DNA of 64,000 nucleotides from Fibrobacter sp. UWT2 (GTDB taxonomy: Bacteria; Fibrobacterota; Fibrobacteria; Fibrobacterales; Fibrobacteraceae): positions 56,989 through 120,988 of the forward strand of contig NZ_FRBF01000010.1 in the NCBI RefSeq assembly GCF_900142545.1. The letters are read 5' to 3'. Positions within the stretch are counted from its first letter, which is position 1, and the number at the start of each line of letters is the position of its first letter. A program made the position numbers and the translations under genes. Shown here in pieces: positions 60,543 through 64,000 of this stretch. The notes below the pieces were generated by a model. It was given only the letters and a program-made list of their open reading frames with translations. It was not told where the DNA came from and searched no databases.

Positions 60543-61568
60543 TTATAACTCGATGCCCATTTTTTCGTGGAAACGGAAGCCAAAATTGAATGTGCGTTCT
60601 TCACCAGGCGGGATCACAATGAGACCACGGTGGTGATTCAATGCATCGGGTTCCGTTGTCATGGGCTCGATAGCGATGCTCATGCGGTCAGGCGGCGTAT
60701 AAATCTGGATGGCATTGTACTGTTCAACGCCGGCCTTTTGCCAAATGTCAAGCGTGTAACGGTTGCTTTCGAGCAAAACGTGAGCGTTGTTGATAAAGTC
60801 AGAGCCTACGGCCTGCAGTTGGGTGACGTCTTTTTCGAGGCAGAAACAGTCGTTGATGAATTCGTCGTTAATCTTGCGGCCGGATTCAAAACGGGTGTCT
60901 TCCTTGTATTCTCCGGTAGGAATATCGGCTTTGTCCAAAAGCGCCAAAGAGCATTTGGGCAGCTTCAGGTTCAAATTGTCGATTTTTTCACCCAACATAA
61001 AGTAGGGGTGCCAACCTTCGGAATAAGGCATGTCGGTGTTGCCGATGTTTTTAACGGTCGAGGTGATCGAAACGCTTTCGCCCGAGAAGGTAATGGTGTT
61101 CGTAGCGCGGAAGGGGAACGGGAAACCAGCAAATGCGCCCGGCCAATCGCAGGTGAATATGGCGGTGCAGCTGTCGTTTTCGCTTTCAAAGGAATCAAAT
61201 TCCCATTCCTTATCCTGCAAGAATCCGTGCAGGGCATGGGGAGCCCAGCTTACGTTGTTCACAAGTTCGTAGGTCTTGCCCTGCCAAGTGAACTTGGCGA
61301 AGGCCGTGCGTCCCGGGAAGGGCGAGAGTCTGCAGCCCGCATTCGTGTCGGGAGAAATCTTACGGAGGGTCGCTTCGTCCCTATAGCCGTAAAGCAAGTC
61401 AAGCATGGTGGAGGTTCGGGCGTTTTGCGTATTTTCTACAGGGACACGCCAGGCATTCAAGCCGCTGCCGAAACCGTTCAAGATTTCAATTTCGGCGCCG
61501 TCGTCGCGTTGTAATACAAAACAGGGAATGGTGCCCAGGGGGCGGAAAATAAGCTTGAATTGACTCAT
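60543..61568 (-). CDS. Aldose 1-epimerase family (galactose mutarotase-like)
   Basis: 341 residues. The family pattern is present: SPFPGRTAFAKFTWQGKTYE, WAPHALHGFLQDKEWEF (catalytic His), SEGWHPYFMLGE (second His) and YTPPDRMSIAIEPMTTEPDA (catalytic Glu region). It interconverts sugar anomers in the cytoplasm; exact sugar unknown. Its place beside the mannanase cluster suggests use of released hexoses. A TACATTTA box lies 7 nt before the ATG. Confidence 0.9.
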   Translation of the reverse strand: MSQFKLIFRPLGTIPCFVLQRDDGAEIEILNGFGSGLNAWRVPVENTQNARTSTMLDLLYGYRDEATLRKISPDTNAGCRLSPFPGRTAFAKFTWQGKTYELVNNVSWAPHALHGFLQDKEWEFDSFESENDSCTAIFTCDWPGAFAGFPFPFRATNTITFSGESVSITSTVKNIGNTDMPYSEGWHPYFMLGEKIDNLNLKLPKCSLALLDKADIPTGEYKEDTRFESGRKINDEFINDCFCLEKDVTQLQAVGSDFINNAHVLLESNRYTLDIWQKAGVEQYNAIQIYTPPDRMSIAIEPMTTEPDALNHHRGLIVIPPGEERTFNFGFRFHEKMGIEL

Positions 61569-61575
61569 AGGTTAA

Positions 61576-61583
61576 TAAATGTA
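61576..61583 (-). promoter_or_regulatory. Candidate -7 promoter box TACATTTA
   Basis: 7 nt before the epimerase ATG. Confidence 0.45.
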
Positions 61584-61687
61584 CAATAAATCGGCACGAA
61601 ATGCCCCGTTGCAACAATCAAATAAGAAAATATTAGAATACAATGTGACGATTTTCATACTTCTTTAAGCTTGAAAGCCACTTTTAC

Positions 61688-61695
61688 TATCTTTG
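61688..61695 (+). promoter_or_regulatory. Candidate -7 promoter box TATCTTTG for mnmE
   Basis: Exact TAnnTTTG, 5 nt before the ATG at 61701. Confidence 0.6.
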
Positions 61696-61700
61696 CCCCT

Positions 61701-63035
61701 ATGGATTCCCAGACGATTGTTGCGCCGATGACGCCCATGGGCGTGAGTGCCGTGGCGGCCCTCCGCGTGAGTGGCTCCCGTGTGCGTGATGTCGTCGAGG
61801 GTTTGTTTGGCTCTAAGGCTGCTAAGGGGCTGGTACCCCGTATGGCGAATCTCGGTACCGCCCGTGACCCTAAATCGGGCAAGGTGCTCGATAGCCTCCT
61901 GTACATTTATTTTGAATCGCCTAATTCCTATACCGGCGAAGATGTGCTGGAACTTTACCCCCACGGAAACCCGCTGATTGTCCGTGACCTGTTGCAGACA
62001 ATTCGCAGCATCGATGGTGTGCGCCTGGCCGAACCCGGCGAATACACCCGCCGCGCCTTTTTGAACGGCAAGATGGACCTGACCCAGGCCGAATCCGTGG
62101 CCGATGTGATTCACAGTGCGAACCGCGCGGAATTGGAAAACGCCCACCGCCTTTTGTCGGGTGCGCTTTCCAAGAAGATTGCGACGCTTTCTGCGCAGGT
62201 CAAAGATATTTCGGCCCGCCTCGAACTCGACGTAGACTTTGCCGAAGAAGAGGCCGACCCTGATTTTGCCGGCTGGGAAACGCGGTTTGTTTCAATCCGT
62301 GAATCGATCCAGCAAATTTTGAATAGCTTCCGCGGAAAGGCCGCCTTGAGCAGGCTCCCGCTGGCGGTTCTTTATGGCGCCCCCAATGCGGGCAAGTCGA
62401 GTTTGGTGAATGCTCTTCTCGGCGAAGACCGTGTGCTCGTGAGCAATGTCCCCGGTACGACTCGAGACTTTGTCGAGGTGCGTCTCTTCTTGGAAGGCGG
62501 CGAAATTCGCCTGGTTGATACCGCAGGTATCGCCGACAAGGCCATGGACGAACTCGATGCGCTCAGCATGAAAAAGTCCCGCGAGATTTTGGAAGAGGCG
62601 GACCTTAAGATTTTAGTTGTTGATGGGTCAGACGAGAGCGATCCTGTTGTCCAGCCTGATTTTATTGTCCACTCCAAGTGCGACTTGACCTCTTGTCATC
62701 CTGAGCACGCGAAGCGTGTCGAAGGATCTCTCCGTATCTCCTCCAAGACGGGCGAGGGACTAGCTGAACTCAAGGGTGTCATGAACGCGGCCTTGTTCAA
62801 GAAAAACGAGAATCAAGAAGATCTTTGGATTACCAGTGAACGAGAAAAGGCTTGCCTTGAAGAGGCTCTCGCTGGAGTCAATCGCGTGCTCAACTTGCTT
62901 AAGACAAATCCGGCGGTGGAGCTGCTTGCTTTTGAAATGCAGCTGGTGCGTCGTGCATTGCAGAGTATAACGGGCGAAATTTCGTCCGAAGACATTTTAC
63001 AATCTATTTTCGCGGGGTTCTGCATTGGAAAGTAG
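61701..63035 (+). CDS. mnmE: tRNA modification GTPase MnmE
   Basis: 444 residues from ATG 61701 (an upstream TTG at 61671 overlaps the promoter box). N-terminal TrmE domain (TIVAPMTPMGVSAVAALRVS, FRSIDGVRLAEPGEYTRRAF-like region), G1 YGAPNAGKSSLVNALLG, switch VPGTTRDFVEV, G3 LVDTAGIAD, and C-terminal FCIGK with the catalytic Cys. The usual NKxD of G4 is SKCD here. With MnmG it makes cmnm5U34 in tRNAs. A palindromic repeat is read in frame between G4 and G5 (62691-62731). Confidence 0.96.
   Translation: MDSQTIVAPMTPMGVSAVAALRVSGSRVRDVVEGLFGSKAAKGLVPRMANLGTARDPKSGKVLDSLLYIYFESPNSYTGEDVLELYPHGNPLIVRDLLQTIRSIDGVRLAEPGEYTRRAFLNGKMDLTQAESVADVIHSANRAELENAHRLLSGALSKKIATLSAQVKDISARLELDVDFAEEEADPDFAGWETRFVSIRESIQQILNSFRGKAALSRLPLAVLYGAPNAGKSSLVNALLGEDRVLVSNVPGTTRDFVEVRLFLEGGEIRLVDTAGIADKAMDELDALSMKKSREILEEADLKILVVDGSDESDPVVQPDFIVHSKCDLTSCHPEHAKRVEGSLRISSKTGEGLAELKGVMNAALFKKNENQEDLWITSEREKACLEEALAGVNRVLNLLKTNPAVELLAFEMQLVRRALQSITGEISSEDILQSIFAGFCIGK
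62691..62731. repeat. Palindromic dispersed repeat inside mnmE
   Basis: GTCATCCTGAGCACGC, GAA, GCGTGTCGAAGGATCTC. The ATCCT/AGGAT and GCACGC/GCGTGT arms fold as a hairpin. The core resembles the widespread TCATCCTGAGCGAAG intergenic repeat. Translated in frame as TSCHPEHAKRVEGSL. Confidence 0.75.
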
Positions 63036-63891
63036 TTATATCGGAGCTTTGCTTGCCATTTTCATGTTCGGCTCCTACATGGTGCCTCTTAAAAAATGGC
63101 CGAATTATTCCAGCTGGGCGTACCTTTCAATGATGACCTTGGGCGCGCTTTTGAGTGCGCTTGCGGTTGCGTTCTATACGGGGACTTTTAATGTACACCC
63201 GGTGGGCGTGCTTTGCGGTTTGATGTGGGTCGTGGGTGGCGCTTTCTGTTTTTGGGCGGTGCAGGCCGAAGCTGACCTTGCGGGCGCAGGCGTGCGTTCC
63301 ATGGGCGTGAGCATTCTGGCTTCGTTCCTGTCGGGCGTGCTCCTGTTCGGTGAAGAGTCCAAGTTCGTTCTTTCGATTCCTGCTATCGCTTGTTTTCTGA
63401 TTGGCCTTTCGCGCCTTTCGCCGTCGCATGGCGGTTCCGTATTCAAGAACTGGCGCTCTCTTTTGGGAGGTCTCGCTTTTGGTACGTACCTGATTCCGTA
63501 CAAGCTTGCGGTCCAGTCGGGTCTCTCGATGACCGATGTCGAATTCCTCTGCCCGTTTACGATTGGTCTTTTCTTCGGTAGTCAGGCACTGATTGCAGTG
63601 CTTGAAATCCGTCGCAAAAAAATGTTTGAATACAAACTTGTGCCGAGTCTCGTCACCGTTTTGATGGGCGTGCTCTGGATGGTTGGTATGCATGGCTGCT
63701 TCTGGGCCATTGACGTGAACGGTGCGCTCGGTTACGCCATCGGTTACCCGCTTACGCAGCTGAACTTGCTGGTAAACCTCGGCTGGGGCGTCTTTGTTTT
63801 CGGCGAATACAAAACGGCCCGCGAACGAATCAAGTTGCTTTTGGCGACTTTCATCATTCTCGCGGGCGCTGTGTTGCTGACCCTCTCGTGA
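63025..63891 (+). CDS. GRP family sugar/metabolite transporter
   Basis: 288 residues from TTG 63025, which overlaps the end of mnmE; the next ATG lies within the first membrane segment. About ten membrane segments in two repeats; the opening IGALLAIFMFGSYMVPLKKW and second-half FGTYLIPYKLAVQSG, GYAIGYPLTQLNLLVNLGWG, FGEYKT match GRP/RbsU-GlcU sugar uptake proteins. Likely carries a sugar across the inner membrane; which one is unknown. Confidence 0.85.
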   Translation: MESSYIGALLAIFMFGSYMVPLKKWPNYSSWAYLSMMTLGALLSALAVAFYTGTFNVHPVGVLCGLMWVVGGAFCFWAVQAEADLAGAGVRSMGVSILASFLSGVLLFGEESKFVLSIPAIACFLIGLSRLSPSHGGSVFKNWRSLLGGLAFGTYLIPYKLAVQSGLSMTDVEFLCPFTIGLFFGSQALIAVLEIRRKKMFEYKLVPSLVTVLMGVLWMVGMHGCFWAIDVNGALGYAIGYPLTQLNLLVNLGWGVFVFGEYKTARERIKLLLATFIILAGAVLLTLS

Positions 63892-63930
63892 CGTAAACCC
63901 CAAACGTTGGACACAACTTTAGAGGTTTGC

Positions 63931-64000
63931 ATGACAAAAATACACACAGAAGAGGAATGGCAGAGGGTCCTAGACCTGCACAAAGAAGGTATGATGCCCA
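63931..64000 (+). CDS. Partial ORF at the window edge, possible transposase/HTH protein
   Basis: ATG 63931 with AGAGG upstream; 23 residues visible (MTKIHTEEEWQRVLDLHKEG), then the window ends. The helix with EEWQRVLDLHKEGM resembles the first helix-turn-helix of insertion-sequence ORFs. The upstream TGGACACAACTTT could be a left end of such an element. Low certainty. Confidence 0.4.
   Translation, partial: MTKIHTEEEWQRVLDLHKEGMMP

Overview
The window reads as a chromosome segment of a Fibrobacter-type, rumen or gut fibre-degrading bacterium (Fibrobacterota, FCB group). The evidence is two lipoproteins made of repeated Fibrobacter major paralogous (FISUMP) domains, a TIGR02147-family regulator-like protein, Ser-rich linkers in lipoproteins and surface proteins, three tandem GH26 mannanase-like enzymes plus a GH30 xylanase-like enzyme with Gly-Tyr-Leu-Val-type C-terminal modules resembling secretion signals, and start-site motifs of the Bacteroidetes-like form TAnnTTTG. 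No phage region or CRISPR array was seen. A possible insertion-sequence ORF begins at the right edge.

Layout. 1-7.5 kb: end of an ABC ATPase, mrp, a DUF971 protein, a small RpoD-type sigma factor, two TPR proteins and an RlpA-like lipoprotein. 7.5-14.8 kb: prfA-prmC, trmO, a Nudix hydrolase, a diguanylate cyclase, an MFS transporter and an RNA methyltransferase. 14.8-18.5 kb: the two FISUMP lipoproteins. 18.5-20 kb: tRNA-Gly(UCC) and infC-rpmI-rplT. 20-28 kb: a GtrA/flavoprotein/membrane-glycosyltransferase trio, a TIGR02147 gene with two lipoproteins, and an Rpn-like nuclease. 28-31 kb: tRNA-Gly(GCC), a nucleotide cyclase broken by a 98-bp tandem duplication, a small membrane ORF and hemW. 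31-38 kb: two very large secreted proteins. 38-45 kb: a second sigma factor, a methyltransferase/GT4/flippase-like operon, an ORF that joins a UvrD-like helicase to a PlsC-like acyltransferase, and murI. 45-64 kb: an unrecognised protein, GH30, an HEXXH membrane protein, nth, the operon GH57-hpt-membrane protein-cysE, the GH26 trio, an aldose epimerase, mnmE and a sugar transporter.

How it works together. Secreted GH30 and GH26 enzymes would cut xylan and mannan. Surface lipoproteins and giant Ser-linked proteins probably act in adhesion or display. The epimerase and GRP-type transporter may handle released sugars; GH57 may act on internal alpha-glucan. The remainder is housekeeping.

The least ordinary signals are: (1) the helicase-acyltransferase fusion with an A6 run at the join; (2) the 98-bp duplication in the cyclase; (3) palindromic dispersed repeats lying in frame inside an ABC ATPase gene and mnmE; (4) 7-nt tandem repeats at gene borders that provide stop codons and abut promoters; (5) about ten genes whose TAnnTTTR box lies only 4-7 nt before the start codon, suggesting leaderless mRNAs. 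All of this is from reading the sequence; no database search was possible.
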